A stretch of 64,000 bases of DNA from Verrucomicrobiota bacterium (GCA_016200005.1 JACQFP010000085.1:43647-107646); one strand, 5' to 3'; shown: positions 44,656 to 57,824, counted from the first letter of the stretch. Notes: generated by a model from the letters alone, not told the origin. Numbers and translations are program-made.

Positions 44656-45840
44656 ATGGCAGACATTGAGCGCACGATCCAGGTGAGTTACCAACTGCGC
44701 GTGCATTTTACCCGTCGCGTGTTTGGCCCCGCGAATACGTTGCTCAAGATGGTGCTGGCGAACGGCGAAGATCAAGGACCGCGCAAGGTGCTCGTCGTGC
44801 TCGACGAAACCCTCGCCCTTGCGCAGCCCAATCTGGTCCGTGACATTGAGAACTATTTCGGCGCGTTTCCGAACGAACTCAAGCTCGTCTGCCCGCCGCT
44901 GGTCATCGAAGGCGGCGAGCGCGCCAAGAATTCGTACTTTCACGTTTCCGAAATTCAATCCCACATCGAACGCTTTCATATCGACCGCCACTCGTATGTC
45001 ATTGGCGTGGGCGGCGGCGCGTTGTTGGATTTCGTCGGATTGGCCGCTGCCACCGCCCATCGTGGTGTGCGCCACGTGCGGATTCCCACGACCACGCTCA
45101 GCCAGGATGATTCCGGGGTGGGTGTGAAGAACGGGATCAACGCCTTTGGGAAAAAGAATTTTATCGGCACATTTGCGCCGCCGTTCGCCGTCATCAACGA
45201 TTTTGAACTGCTGGCCTCGCTCTCGCCGCGTGACAAACGGGCGGGCTACGTGGAAGCCGTCAAAGTGGCGCTGATCCGCGATGCGAAGTTCTTTGACGAG
45301 ATCGAACAGAACGCGGAAAAACTGCGCGACTTCGATCCGGCGGCAATGGAGCGCCTCATCCACCGTTGCGCCGAATTGCACGTGAACCACATTGCCACTT
45401 CGGGTGATCCATTTGAATTCGGGTCGGCCCGCCCACTGGATTTCGGTCACTGGTCGGCGCATAAGTTGGAGCAGATCTCTGAATACAAGATTCGCCATGG
45501 CGAAGCGGTGGCCATCGGTATTGCGCTGGATGTCATTTATTCGCGCAAGATGGGATTCCTTGAGGAGCGCTCCGCGACGCGGATTCTCGAGTTGCTGGAG
45601 ACGCTCGGCTTTGCGTTGTTCGCCGACGAACTGCTGCACACGGTTTCCGGTGGCGGCCCGATCGTGCTCAATGGTCTGGAGGAATTCCGCGAACATCTGG
45701 GCGGCGAACTCACCATCACCCTGTTGAACGCAATCGGGCAAGGCTTCGAAACTCACGAGATGAATCTGCCACGGGTTGTCGAAGCCATTCGGGAATTGGA
45801 AGCGCGCCAAAAGCAAAAAGGGCGGAAGGTTAGTACGTGA
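44656..45840 (+). CDS. 3-dehydroquinate synthase-like sugar phosphate cyclase (EboD-like)
   Basis: 394 residues of the DHQ synthase fold. The NAD motif is GVGGGALLDFVG (about 116-127). The active-site strip is PTTTLSQDDSGVGVKNGIN (near 149-167). Zinc ligands expected from the family are E in GYVEAVK, H in FGHWSAHKLE and H in IRHGEAVAIG. Differences from true DHQ synthase (GWSAH in place of the usual HTFGH-type spacing, NG instead of TG after VKN) suggest a sugar phosphate cyclase acting on another substrate. The next gene resembles EboF. In the ebo gene cluster EboD is such a cyclase; here only this pair is present. Confidence 0.75.
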   Translation: MADIERTIQVSYQLRVHFTRRVFGPANTLLKMVLANGEDQGPRKVLVVLDETLALAQPNLVRDIENYFGAFPNELKLVCPPLVIEGGERAKNSYFHVSEIQSHIERFHIDRHSYVIGVGGGALLDFVGLAAATAHRGVRHVRIPTTTLSQDDSGVGVKNGINAFGKKNFIGTFAPPFAVINDFELLASLSPRDKRAGYVEAVKVALIRDAKFFDEIEQNAEKLRDFDPAAMERLIHRCAELHVNHIATSGDPFEFGSARPLDFGHWSAHKLEQISEYKIRHGEAVAIGIALDVIYSRKMGFLEERSATRILELLETLGFALFADELLHTVSGGGPIVLNGLEEFREHLGGELTITLLNAIGQGFETHEMNLPRVVEAIRELEARQKQKGRKVST

Positions 45841-45927
45841 AGGAGTAAGGCGGCACTTCTCTGGCGCTGCTGCGCTCTTGAGACAATCTACAATGCCTGC
45901 TTTCACTCAGGTTTCACTTGTGGCTAA

Positions 45928-47412
45928 ATGAATCCGATGAAACGAACGGCAGTCATCAATGTTGTCGGACTCACTGAATCCCTCCTCGGCCCGAACACAC
46001 CCCGCCTCAATGAATTCCTAAAGCGCGGCGCCGCCGCCAAAATCGTTCCCGCTTTTCCCGCCGTCACCTGTACTGCGCAATCCACGTACCTGACCGGCAC
46101 TCCGCCAACGCTGCACGGCATCGTCGGCAACGGCTGGTACGACCGCGAGCTGGCCGAGGTTCAATTTTGGAAACAATCCAACCACCTGGTTCGCGGTCGG
46201 AAAATTTGGGAGGAGTTGCGCGAACTGCATCCGGGCTTCACCTGCGCAAAACTATTCTGGTGGTACAACATGTATTCCAGCGCGGATTATTCCATCACCC
46301 CGCGCCCGATGTATCCTGCCGATGGGCGCAAGTTTTTCGACATCTACACTTGGCCCTATTCAATACGCACCGAAGTCAAAAAGGACCTCGGCGAATTCCC
46401 GTTCCCGTGTTTTTGGGGCCCGGCAGCGGGCGTGACCTCACCGCAAGGCTCCGCCGATGCCGCGTCGCGCTGGATTGCCGAATCCGCCAAGTGGATTGAA
46501 ACCAAATACGCGCCGACGTTGAGTCTAATCTACCTCCCACATCTCGACTACAATCTGCAACGGTTTGGTCCATTCAATCCCCTCACCCGGCCTTCGGCCA
46601 CCCTCTCCCCATCCGATGGGGAGAGGGATGGGGTGAGGGGACGCAGTGAAATCAACCCCGCCATCGTCCCCGATCTAAGAGCCATCGACGGCATCGTCGG
46701 CGACTTGATCGAGTTTTTCGAAAAGCGTTTGGTGCAGGTGATTCTGCTTTCCGAATACGGCATCACGAATGTGAACCGGCTGATCCACTTGAATCGTCTG
46801 TTCCGCGAGAAAGGCTGGCTCACCATCAAGAACGAGTTGGGGCTTGAAGTGCTTGACTGCGGCGCGAGTAGGCTCTTCGCCGTCGCCGACCACCAGATTG
46901 CGCACGTTTATTTGAATGATCGTTCGCTGGAAACCAAAGTGCGGGCGCTGCTTGAGAAGACTTCTGGCATGGACCTGGTTTTGGGGCGCCTTGAGCAGGC
47001 AAAGATGAGGATCGATCATCCGCGCGCAGGCGACTTGATCGCCGTCGCGAAGGAAGACGCCTGGTTCACATATTACTACTGGCTCGATGACAACCTCGCG
47101 CCGGACTTCGCCCGCTGCGTCGATATTCACCGCAAGCCGGGCTACGATCCCGTGGAGCTTTTCCTCGACCCCAAAATTCCTGCGGTGAAATTGAAAATCC
47201 TTTGGCGTCTGCTGCAAAAGAAACTCGGCTTCCGCATGTTGATGGATGTGATTCCGCTCGATGCGACGCTCGTCAAAGGCTCGCACGGATGCCGTCCCAC
47301 CGGCGCTGCGGACTTTCCGCTCATCATCACCAGCCGGCCGGAACTTTTGCACGCGCCGCAGATCAATCCGACGGACGTTTATCACATCATCAAGCGCCAT
47401 GTGGAGAGATAG
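45928..47412 (+). CDS. Alkaline phosphatase-superfamily protein (EboF-like)
   Basis: 494 residues of the type I phosphodiesterase/nucleotide pyrophosphatase type. The nucleophile strand is PAFPAVTCTAQSTYLTG (Thr near 47 or 49); the usual first metal-binding Asp is replaced by a hydrophobic/Asn stretch (INVVGLTE), a divergence I associate with the EboF group. Later metal-ligand blocks are HLDYNLQRFGP (D near residue 208) and KGSHG (near 450). A family A repeat is inserted in frame near residues 218-238. It follows the EboD-like gene by 87 bp. Substrate unknown. Confidence 0.75.
   Translation: MNPMKRTAVINVVGLTESLLGPNTPRLNEFLKRGAAAKIVPAFPAVTCTAQSTYLTGTPPTLHGIVGNGWYDRELAEVQFWKQSNHLVRGRKIWEELRELHPGFTCAKLFWWYNMYSSADYSITPRPMYPADGRKFFDIYTWPYSIRTEVKKDLGEFPFPCFWGPAAGVTSPQGSADAASRWIAESAKWIETKYAPTLSLIYLPHLDYNLQRFGPFNPLTRPSATLSPSDGERDGVRGRSEINPAIVPDLRAIDGIVGDLIEFFEKRLVQVILLSEYGITNVNRLIHLNRLFREKGWLTIKNELGLEVLDCGASRLFAVADHQIAHVYLNDRSLETKVRALLEKTSGMDLVLGRLEQAKMRIDHPRAGDLIAVAKEDAWFTYYYWLDDNLAPDFARCVDIHRKPGYDPVELFLDPKIPAVKLKILWRLLQKKLGFRMLMDVIPLDATLVKGSHGCRPTGAADFPLIITSRPELLHAPQINPTDVYHIIKRHVER
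46579..46640. repeat. Family A hairpin inside the eboF-like gene
   Basis: Same core as in mutS (ctctccccat, 3-nt loop, complement) with outer ccctcacc/ggtgaggg arms. Translated as an LTRPSATLSPSDGERDG-type peptide near residues 219-236, with the frame intact. Confidence 0.85.
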
Positions 47413-47458
47413 AATCGCTATGCGCCACTCTCATTGCTCCGAACATCGCGGAGCGTTT

Positions 47459-47512
47459 GGAGTGCGCCGACTTGTCGGCGCTTTCGACAGCGCTGACACG
47501 TCACCGCACTCC
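47459..47512. repeat. Hairpin repeat (family G) between eboF and the PQQ-propeller gene
   Basis: 24-nt arms starting ggagtgcgcc are reverse complements with about four mismatches. It lies in the 5' region of the next gene; if the upstream ATG at 47420 were used it would be translated. Confidence 0.6.
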
Positions 47513-47581
47513 GGACGCTATCGCGCAGGTGTGTCGCCAGCCCGGATCCTGGGTCCGCATCGCGAGTTTTGGCTCGGCCAT

Positions 47582-48837
47582 TTGAGAACCCTGGCAAGAT
47601 TCGTTGGCCTGAAGGCGTGTCTTCTCCTGAGTTTGCTCGCACTGCAATCGAGTTTTGCTTCCGCCGAAAACTGGCCGGGCTGGCGCGGGCCGCGCGGCGA
47701 CGGCACTAGTCTGGAAAGGAACGTTCCCCTTCATTGGAGCGCGACGAGCAATCTTGTTTGGAAAACAGAACTTCCCGGTGTCGGTCACGCCTCGCCGATT
47801 GTCTGGGACGACAAAATCTTCACCGTCTCCGCGCTGGCTGACGAACAGGCGCGTATGCTTTTCTGCCTTGATCGCAAGACTGGAAAAATTCTCTGGCAAC
47901 AAACTGTTGTCACGTCGCCGATGGAAGGTAAACATCCGCTCAACAGCCACGCCTCCAGCACGCCGGCCACGGATGGCAAACTCGTCTATGTCGCGTTTCT
48001 CGATCAGAAGGAAATGCTCGTTGCGGCTTACGATTTCAATGGCCAACAGCAGTGGCTCGTCCGACCTGGAGAATTCGCGAGCAAACACGGCTTTTGCAGT
48101 TCGCCGGTCTTGTTCAAGGACAAAGTCATCGTCAATGGTGATCACGATGGCGATTCCTACATCGTCGCGTTGTCGCGCGCCGACGGCCACACGCTATGGA
48201 AAACGCCGCGCTTGAATCACACGCGCAGTTACGGCGCGCCGATCATCCGTGAACTGAGCGGGCGCACACAGATGGTTTTGTCCGGTGACATTTGCGTAAC
48301 CAGTTACGATCCCAACAACGGCAGACTGCATTGGATCATCGATGGTCCCACCGAGCAATTCGTCGCTTCACTGGTCTATAGCGACAAGACCGGCTTGCTC
48401 TACATGACCGGTGGCTTTCCCGACCATCACATTCTCGCGATCAAACCGGACGGACTTGGCAACGTGACCAAGACGCACATCGCATGGCGCACGAACAAAG
48501 GCGCGGCCTACGTCCCGTCGCCCATCATCGAAGGCGATTATTTTCTGGTCGTTTCGGATTCTGGCGTCGCGCACTGTTTTGAGGCGGCCACGGGAAAATT
48601 ACTTTGGCAGGAACGGCTGGGCGAGCATCACGCGTCGCTCGTTTCGGCCAGTGGACTCGTCTATTTCCTGAACGACAACGGCGTGATGCACGTCGTCAAG
48701 CCAGGTCCGGAGTTTCAACTGATCGCCAGGAACGAGATTGGCGAAAGATGTTTCGCTTCGCCTGCCATCAGCCAGGGACAAATCTTTCTGCGCGGTGACC
48801 GCCATCTTTTCTGCCTCGGTGAAATGAAGATGCAGGA

Positions 48838-48841
<4 letters not shown>
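47582..48841 (+). CDS. PQQ-type beta-propeller secreted protein
   Basis: About 419 residues from a TTG start at 47582, chosen because it directly precedes the signal peptide (LKACLLLSLLALQSSFASA). An upstream ATG at 47420 would add 54 residues, partly repeat-derived. The mature part opens with WPGWRGPRGDG, followed by tandem propeller blades (patterns LFCLDRKTGKILWQ, AYDFNGQQQW and CFEAATGKLLWQ), as in PQQ-dependent dehydrogenase-like and BamB-like proteins. Cofactor-binding residues cannot be assigned. The stop overlaps the oppD start by 4 bp. Confidence 0.82.
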
Positions 48842-49953
<1,112 letters not shown>

Positions 49954-50071
49954 AGGCGTCTTCCTAAAGACTGCGTTGCGCGTCTCAAACTGAAGGCCTA
50001 AAAGCCCGAGACATGAATAGCCCAAGCCAAACGAGACAAACTCCGCGCGCCTTGGCAGTTAGGCAACTGCG

Positions 50072-50830
50072 TCACGTTTCCGCTCGCCCAAATCTGCGGC
50101 TCATGCACGCCGGGCACATGCAGTTGGCGTCTCTCGTTTGCTTGTGTGAGAGACCGTGCATCACGTTTTCGTGGGTGTCAAAACGCGAGGCGATGATATC
50201 GAAATACGAAGTGTCCCCTGACTGATAGCGCCGGAACACAGCGTAGGCAACATGATCGGCCAGTTGTACACACCGCGAAGCCTTGGAATTTACGAACAGC
50301 GGCGTCTCCGCCAAGTTGCGAATTACACCCCACTGCGTTCCGAGGCTGCGGAAATTACGGGCCATGCCTTGCAACGTGGTTTCGTGCGAACTCTCGTCCA
50401 GAATGATCATCCCTCGCTGGCGGTCGCCTTCGGCGTGCAGCCGGGAAAGATAACGGTCGAAGCGACTGCATAAATCCTCGAACGCGAGTTGCAGCGGATC
50501 GCGGCCGGGATAGGACGCCTTATGCACAACGCAGGCGAAAGCTTTGGCGGAATTGTAACTGGTGGCCAGAACGCCCAGCACAGCCTTCAATACGCCCTTT
50601 GCCTCTTCCTTGCCCAATTTGTCCCACGGCGCAACTCGCCGCGAAAAAATTTCCGAGGCGTGAAATTCCACGTCTTGCGGATTGGTGGCAGAGAAGCCAG
50701 AGGCAATCTTGTCCAGTTCGCTAGTGAGGAAGGAGGCTTGTGCCTCGAAAACGGATATTCCACCCAAGACCAGGTAATCCTCGGATTTGTTTGCCGCTGA
50801 ACCAGCGTCGTCCAAGTAAAGGAGGTGCAT
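50072..50830 (-). CDS. DUF3800 domain protein
   Basis: 252 residues. DUF3800 hallmarks: an N-terminal YLDDAG (replacing the usual Y-x-D-E-S-G), a central IILDES block and [15 protein letters not shown] near the C-terminus. It has the acidic pattern of an RNase H-like or nuclease fold, though activity in this family is not established. The C-terminus ends with a CxxC pair (MCPAC). It lies on the opposite strand between oppD and oppF, suggesting insertion into an ABC operon. DUF3800 genes often occur near mobile or defence regions, but no transposase is seen here. Confidence 0.75.
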   Translation of the reverse strand: MHLLYLDDAGSAANKSEDYLVLGGISVFEAQASFLTSELDKIASGFSATNPQDVEFHASEIFSRRVAPWDKLGKEEAKGVLKAVLGVLATSYNSAKAFACVVHKASYPGRDPLQLAFEDLCSRFDRYLSRLHAEGDRQRGMIILDESSHETTLQGMARNFRSLGTQWGVIRNLAETPLFVNSKASRCVQLADHVAYAVFRRYQSGDTSYFDIIASRFDTHENVMHGLSHKQTRDANCMCPACMSRRFGRAET

Positions 50831-50903
50831 TAAAAGAAATGCAGCCGGGTGGACTTGCGTCCAGCGAACCGCGTAACCGCAGCTCTCCCAACCGCAGAGA
50901 AAA

Positions 50904-50930
50904 CGTATACAAACATCAACTTGCTGTCAA
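50904..50930 (-). promoter_or_regulatory. Candidate promoter of the DUF3800 gene
   Basis: Minus-strand TTGACA (perfect -35, 50925-50930) is followed, after a short 15-bp spacer, by TATACG (50904-50909). It lies ~75 bp upstream of the DUF3800 start. The suboptimal spacing lowers confidence. Confidence 0.35.
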
Positions 50931-51084
50931 CACGGCATTCCGACCAAATCCAACCGGCGAGTCGCCTGTGCTACCCGGTGCCTTGGGCTATTCATCTTGC
51001 GAACTTTCAGCCTTTTTGAATTGGCGCTTTGCGGCTATAAGAATTGCGCTCCTGACGAGCTTTATCTTGAATTTTCCCGAATCA

Positions 51085-52128
51085 ATGAGCGCATTGCTCG
51101 AAGTCCAAAACCTGAAAGTCCATTTCCCGGTGAAGCACGGCGTGTTCAGCCGCGTGCGCGCGCACGTGAAGGCGGTGGACGACGTGAGCTTCAGCGTCGC
51201 GCCGGGCGAAACGCTCGGGCTGGTGGGGGAGAGCGGTTGCGGCAAGACGACGTTGGGCCGCGCCATCGTGCGACTGGTCGAGCCGACGGCGGGGAGCGTT
51301 TTGTTCGAGGGTGAAGACCTCGCGCGGATGAGCGGGGCGACGTTGCGCGCGCGGCGGCGCAAGTTGCAGATGATTTTTCAAGACCCGTACGGCTCGCTGA
51401 ATCCGCGCATGACCATCGAGGATGTTATTGGCGAGGCGTTGGACATTCATGGGCTGGCGCATTCAGAAAGCAGAAAGCAGAAAGCAGAAAGCAGAAATAG
51501 TCAGAGCCTCCTCACGTCGGCTGCTACGAGGCCGGAAAAGAAATCGGCTCGACGGGCGCGCGTGGCGGAGTTGCTGGCGGCGGTGGGGCTGGACGTGGCT
51601 TACGCGCAGCGGTATCCGCACGAGTTCAGCGGCGGGCAACGGCAGCGCATCGGCATCGCGCGCGCATTGGCGGTCGAGCCGAAACTCATTGTGTGCGACG
51701 AGCCGGTGAGCGCGTTGGACGTTTCGGTCCAGGCGCAGATCATCAATCTGCTCCAGGATTTGCAGCAAGAGCGCGGCATCGCCTATCTGTTCATCGCGCA
51801 TGATCTCGCGGTGGTGGAACACATCAGCCAGCGCGTGATGGTGATGTATCTGGGCAAAGTGGTGGAACTGGCGGAGGCGAAAACATTGCTACGCGCGCCA
51901 AAACATCCCTACACGCAAGCACTGATTTCCGCCGTGCCGGAGGTTGATCCGGACACGAAACGGAAGCGCATCGTGCTCGCGGGCGATGTGCCTTCGCCGA
52001 TCCATCCGCCGCCGGGCTGCCCGTTCCATCCGCGGTGTCCGATTGCGGAAGCGAGGTGCCAGACGGAAGTGCCGGGATTGCGCGAAGTGACGGCCGGACA
52101 TTGGGTGTCGTGCCATTTAGCGAAGTGA
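51085..52128 (+). CDS. oppF: Oligopeptide/dipeptide ABC transporter ATPase, OppF type
   Basis: 347 residues from the ATG at 51085. Walker [11 protein letters not shown]-loop [14 protein letters not shown], signature FSGGQRQR, Walker [13 protein letters not shown] and H-loop IAHDLA are complete, with the Cys-rich C-terminal extension ([15 protein letters not shown]). It is the partner of OppD. A heptad repeat plus a family B half-hairpin lies at ~127-150, just after EALDIHG, the same position as the oppD insertion. Function is probably conserved. The 254-bp gap before the start holds the DUF3800 promoter. Confidence 0.9.
   Translation: MSALLEVQNLKVHFPVKHGVFSRVRAHVKAVDDVSFSVAPGETLGLVGESGCGKTTLGRAIVRLVEPTAGSVLFEGEDLARMSGATLRARRRKLQMIFQDPYGSLNPRMTIEDVIGEALDIHGLAHSESRKQKAESRNSQSLLTSAATRPEKKSARRARVAELLAAVGLDVAYAQRYPHEFSGGQRQRIGIARALAVEPKLIVCDEPVSALDVSVQAQIINLLQDLQQERGIAYLFIAHDLAVVEHISQRVMVMYLGKVVELAEAKTLLRAPKHPYTQALISAVPEVDPDTKRKRIVLAGDVPSPIHPPPGCPFHPRCPIAEARCQTEVPGLREVTAGHWVSCHLAK
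51468..51530. repeat. Heptad tandem repeat plus family B half-element inside oppF
   Basis: About four agaaagc units (51468-51497) are followed by a single family B arm (51501-51530, tcagagcctcctcacg...). Both are translated in frame as Ser/Lys/Glu/Arg- and Ser/Leu/Thr/Ala-rich residues. Confidence 0.75.
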
Positions 52129-52129
52129 A

Positions 52130-52185
52130 TTGGAGTTCAAGGTTTAGCTTGTCATCACGACAACAAGCTAAAGCTTGAACTCCAA
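52130..52185. repeat. Family C hairpin after oppF
   Basis: 22-nt arms (ttggagttcaagg...) are complementary with one mismatch, starting 2 bp after the oppF stop. It could also terminate transcription, but there is no T-run. Confidence 0.75.
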
Positions 52186-52306
52186 CAGGGCGGACAAGTT
52201 GAAGTCTCCCAACGAGACTCCACTGAATATTGTTTGCGCGCGTTGCGTCCTAATCTTCGCGCCCGGCTTGTAACCAAAGGGGTTCAACGAGCGTCATTAA
52301 CAACGC

Positions 52307-53059
52307 ATGAAGGCAAAGACACCATTGATGTACTCTCGACAGAACCAACCGACCGGCGGTTTTACCTTGATTGAACTGTTGGTGGTCATCGCGATCATCG
52401 GCATCCTGGCGGGGATGTTGTTGCCGGCGTTGAGCCGGGCGAAAGAGGCGGCGAAACGAATTTCTTGTGTGAACAACCTGCGCCAGTTGGATCTTTCTTT
52501 GAAGATGTACGTGGATGAATACGAAGGGCATTTCCCACCGCGCGTTTTCAGCAATCGCTGGCCAAGCCTGCTGCGGGAAGGGTATCGCGATTTGAGAATT
52601 CTAAAATGTGCCAGCGACGCTCCGAATCCGGCGACGCAAACCAACACTGTTTACGAGGCTGATCGCGCGCCGCGCAGTTACATCATCAACGGCTGGAACG
52701 ATTATTTTTCCGCGTCCACCGAGCCGAACGTCTGGCAGCAGTACATGAGCGGGAGTTCCACGTTGACTGTGCCGGAGACCGCCATCGCCGAGCCGAGCCG
52801 GACCATTGTGTTCGGGGAAAAGGACCACGATTCACCGCACTATTACATGGATTACCAACAGTATGACGACCTGCTGCAACTGGATCAAAGCCGTCATTCC
52901 ACCGGGCACAAGGACGGGCGCGGCAACGGCGGCGGTGGATCGAACTACGCCTTTGCGGACGGCAGCACCAGCTTCATCAAATTCGGAAAAGCCCTCACCC
53001 CGGTCAATCTTTGGGCCATTGTCCCGGCCGTCCGCAACATCGGGATTTCTGCTCCCTAA
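52307..53059 (+). CDS. Prepilin-type N-terminal cleavage protein with a His-to-DG motif
   Basis: 250 residues. Class III signal [18 protein letters not shown] (cleavage near residue 18, Glu5 present), then the [21 protein letters not shown] helix and a C-terminal RHSTGHKDG...FADGS motif that resembles the H-x9-DG proteins abundant in Planctomycetes/Verrucomicrobia (DUF1559-like). Such proteins resemble pseudopilins; their role is poorly known. It stands alone, ~120 bp after the family C hairpin. Confidence 0.82.
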   Translation: MKAKTPLMYSRQNQPTGGFTLIELLVVIAIIGILAGMLLPALSRAKEAAKRISCVNNLRQLDLSLKMYVDEYEGHFPPRVFSNRWPSLLREGYRDLRILKCASDAPNPATQTNTVYEADRAPRSYIINGWNDYFSASTEPNVWQQYMSGSSTLTVPETAIAEPSRTIVFGEKDHDSPHYYMDYQQYDDLLQLDQSRHSTGHKDGRGNGGGGSNYAFADGSTSFIKFGKALTPVNLWAIVPAVRNIGISAP

Positions 53060-53100
53060 GGCGGGGCCAGCCACTGTGCGGAATCGTGCTCAAGATCCCG

Positions 53101-53583
53101 CTATGGGGCCGGTTGAGTCTTCTCGGTACTCTGGAAGTCATGCTCGCCTTTGAGGCTTCCAGCTTCCACCAACAACCGATACGGCACCTCCGGCTGCAGG
53201 AGTTCAGGACGCGCGCCTTTCACCGCGGGTTTCATGCCGCGGATCGGCACGCCGTAAATGATTGATTTGACCGGCACGGAGTTGGAATCAGAAATCAAGT
53301 GCCACAGCGGATGCGCATACTTGTTGGTCTTCAATTCATCCAACGCGACGACCTTGACGGACGTCAGCTTGTATTTTGCGGTGAAGAAAAACGCCACCGT
53401 GTTGGCCGTTGAATCGTCCATCGGATTGCGCGCCCCTTTGCGTCCAGCCGTCGGTGAACTTGGCCGGATGTCATGCGCAATCTCGATGGTCGCCGGCGCA
53501 AACCAATCCGAAAAATTAAAATAGACATAGCCCGCCGTGAGCAGGATGGCGAGGGAGATCAACAGAACACTTCGCTTGTTCAT
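53101..53583 (-). CDS. Hypothetical exported/anchored protein
   Basis: 160 residues. One hydrophobic N-terminal helix (~5-22, LLISLAILLTAGYVYF) suggests a signal anchor. The rest is a small beta-rich domain without recognised motifs (patterns TVAFFFTAKYKL and PYRLLVEAG). No operon partner; convergent with the gene at 52307. Confidence 0.6.
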   Translation of the reverse strand: MNKRSVLLISLAILLTAGYVYFNFSDWFAPATIEIAHDIRPSSPTAGRKGARNPMDDSTANTVAFFFTAKYKLTSVKVVALDELKTNKYAHPLWHLISDSNSVPVKSIIYGVPIRGMKPAVKGARPELLQPEVPYRLLVEAGSLKGEHDFQSTEKTQPAP

Positions 53584-53669
53584 AAAATGAATTCGGCTGC
53601 ATCAGTTGACGCGCCGGCAGGGGAATTATTCAAGATCGAATAGACGAGCACCAAACGGAAATTGAAAGG

Positions 53670-53745
53670 TGGGGTGGCCAACGGGATTCGAACCCGCAAC
53701 AACAAGCTCCACAAGCTTGGACTCTACCATTGAGCTATAGCCACC
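53670..53745 (-). tRNA. tRNA-His (anticodon GTG)
   Basis: The minus-strand cloverleaf is complete: acceptor GTGGCTA/TGGCCAC, D-arm, anticodon stem CAAGC/GCTTG with loop TTGTGGA (anticodon GTG), T-arm GCGGG-TTCGAAT-CCCGT and an encoded CCA end. An extra G opposes C73, the G-1 identity element of histidine tRNAs. 76 bases including G-1 and CCA. Confidence 0.93.
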
Positions 53746-53907
53746 AGCCGCGGCTAACCTAATTTTTGCCCTCCCGCCCGTCAAGTGTTGTGATTCGCCA
53801 TCCGCTGGTCCGTCAGGCGGCAGCGGGAGTTGCTCGACGCAGTGCGATGCCACCGGCCGCCCATCTGTTTGCTTTACGACAAAGGTTTTTGATCTAACAT
53901 CCGCCGC

Positions 53908-55008
53908 ATGGTGACGCTGGAATCAAGCAAGCTCTTTTGCAACCTCACTGCGGAGGAGTTGCAATCACTGCGGCAGACCGCCCAGGAGCGGAGTTTCGCC
54001 GCCGGCCAGGATATTTTCAAGGAAGGTGAGAGTGGCGACGGGGTTTACAGCGTCAAGGAGGGCCTGGTGCAGATCACCGCGCTCGTCGGCCCGGGTGTGC
54101 GACGCGTCTTCTCCCAGGTCGGGCCGGGCGAAGTTTTTGGCGAGATGGCCGTGTTGGAGAATAAACCCCGGTCCGCCACCGTGACGGCGGTGAAGAACAC
54201 GGCCGTTTACTTCATCCCTCGCGATGCCATGTTGAACCTGCTCGAACAATCGCCCACGCTCTCGCTCGGTCTGGTGCGCGAGATCAGCCACCGCCTCCGC
54301 GAATTCAACGGTCAATACATTCGTGAAGTGTTGCAATCGGAACGCCTGGCGCTGGTCGGTCGTTTTGCCCGCTCGATTGTGCACGATGTGAAAAACCCGC
54401 TCAACATCATCGGCCTCACCGCCGAATTGGCGGGACGGGAATCCGCTTCTGTCGAGGCCCGGCAGCGGGCCAGGTCGTGCATCGTCAAACAGGTGGAACG
54501 CATCAGCAATTTGATCAACGAAATCCTGGAGTTTACCCAGGGTGCGCACGGCGCGATGGTTTTGGGGGCCACCGATTACGCCGTGTTCGTGCAGCAACTG
54601 ATCGAGGATATCAGCGCGGAAGTGGATTTGAAATCGGTGACGCTCGAGCTGGCGAACCCGCCGCCTTCGGTCAAGCTGCTGCTTAATCCTCAACGGCTGG
54701 CGCGCGTCTTTTACAATCTCATGAGCAATGCGACGGATGCCATGCCGGACGGCGGGAAGGTCGTGCTGCGCTTTGATGTCAACGACAAGGAAGTCGTCAC
54801 CGAAATCGAAGACACCGGGCCGGGCATCGCGCCGGAAATTGCCGGCAACCTGTTTGAAGCCTTTGCCACGTATGGCAAGTCTCACGGAACGGGTCTCGGG
54901 CTTTCCATCAGCAAGAAGATTATTGAAGATCATCATGGCCAGATTTCTGCCCGCAACCAGCCGGGACACGGCGCGATTTTTTCCTTCACGCTGCCACGGC
55001 AACGTTAA
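53908..55008 (+). CDS. cNMP-binding sensor histidine kinase
   Basis: 366 residues. An N-terminal cNMP-binding domain (about 10-125, FGEMAVLENKPRSATVTA) is followed by a HisKA-type dimerisation segment with the phospho-acceptor H159 (SIVHDVKNPLN), and by a HATPase domain with N-box FYNLMSNATDA, G1 EDTGPGIA and G2 GTGLGLSI. No membrane helix, so cytoplasmic. A response regulator is not adjacent, and mutL follows 68 bp downstream. A nucleotide ligand is plausible, not proven. Confidence 0.88.
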   Translation: MVTLESSKLFCNLTAEELQSLRQTAQERSFAAGQDIFKEGESGDGVYSVKEGLVQITALVGPGVRRVFSQVGPGEVFGEMAVLENKPRSATVTAVKNTAVYFIPRDAMLNLLEQSPTLSLGLVREISHRLREFNGQYIREVLQSERLALVGRFARSIVHDVKNPLNIIGLTAELAGRESASVEARQRARSCIVKQVERISNLINEILEFTQGAHGAMVLGATDYAVFVQQLIEDISAEVDLKSVTLELANPPPSVKLLLNPQRLARVFYNLMSNATDAMPDGGKVVLRFDVNDKEVVTEIEDTGPGIAPEIAGNLFEAFATYGKSHGTGLGLSISKKIIEDHHGQISARNQPGHGAIFSFTLPRQR

Positions 55009-55076
55009 GCGTCGCACACGATGGTTGCGGATGATTCCGACCCGGCAACTTATTTAATTGGCCAGGCTCTTTCATT

Positions 55077-57107
<2,031 letters not shown>

Positions 57108-57209
57108 TGACTATTGCAATCATTGTCGGCGCAGGTTGCGGGTTCATTTCAGCCCGAAAAGCACGCTCGACAGAATTTTACGTCCACATTACTGTTTCGC
57201 CGTGAACCG

Positions 57210-57791
57210 AGATAGGCTGCAAATTTGCAGTTAACTTTACTGTACGATGAGACTTTCCATTTACATAGGCTTACTGATGCTGGCAACCTCATGCAGTACT
57301 TCAAACCCATCCGCTAAGAACTCCAGAGACCCTGAAGTCGGCTCGGAAGAAAAGCCCGTTTGGTTTTGGTTCGCTGGGGATGGCCCTCAGATGTCTCTTC
57401 AAGTGCGTCTCGATCAGAAAATAATCTACGAAACCAAGTTCCCCATCCGCCACGCGAAGCGTTCGAGCGCATACAGCAAAGGGCAAGAAAAAGCGATTCA
57501 TTATTCGTTCACTTCAGCGAGGGCAATAGTGTGGCAGGGCTACAAGGACGCCGACGAAACTACTGCTGCGAACCAAAAAATATTGGGAGATATTTGGCTG
57601 GCAGGGGCTGACCCAGATTGCCTAATTCTCGGCATCGCTTTCGGAGGGCAAGATTCAAACTACATGAACACCCTTCACATTGCGCATCCAAACCAGCGCG
57701 ATGAATCAACGATTGCGTCAGGCTTAGTGATTTTCACTGCGCCGATAGAGGGGAAGAAAACAAAGGCGTCCAAAATACCTAGATAGGCTGC
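57210..57791. repeat. Pair of short direct repeats flanking the lipoprotein gene
   Basis: Two 11-bp copies of agataggctgc, at 57210-57220 and 57781-57791, bracket the small lipoprotein gene. They may be traces of an insertion, or chance. Confidence 0.35.
57247..57786 (+). CDS. Small predicted lipoprotein, function unknown
   Basis: 179 residues. Signal peptide with lipobox LATSC (Cys about residue 16), then a Ser/Asn-rich spacer and a beta-rich domain (WFWFAGDGPQM, ILGIAFGGQDSNY). No recognised family. No operon partner; bounded by 11-bp direct repeats. The codon pattern appears more A/T-rich than its neighbours, consistent with possible acquisition. Confidence 0.6.
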   Translation: MRLSIYIGLLMLATSCSTSNPSAKNSRDPEVGSEEKPVWFWFAGDGPQMSLQVRLDQKIIYETKFPIRHAKRSSAYSKGQEKAIHYSFTSARAIVWQGYKDADETTAANQKILGDIWLAGADPDCLILGIAFGGQDSNYMNTLHIAHPNQRDESTIASGLVIFTAPIEGKKTKASKIPR

Positions 57792-57824
57792 GAAACCACC
57801 ACGACTCGGGAAGTCGCCGGAAAT

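Noticed and set aside
44266..45906. 546-codon minus-strand frame opposite the EboD-like gene
   Set aside because: Antisense shadow of two conserved genes.
52130..52185. Family C hairpin as the oppF terminator
   Set aside because: Copies also lie in genes (mutS, mutL), and no T-run follows; left as repeat.
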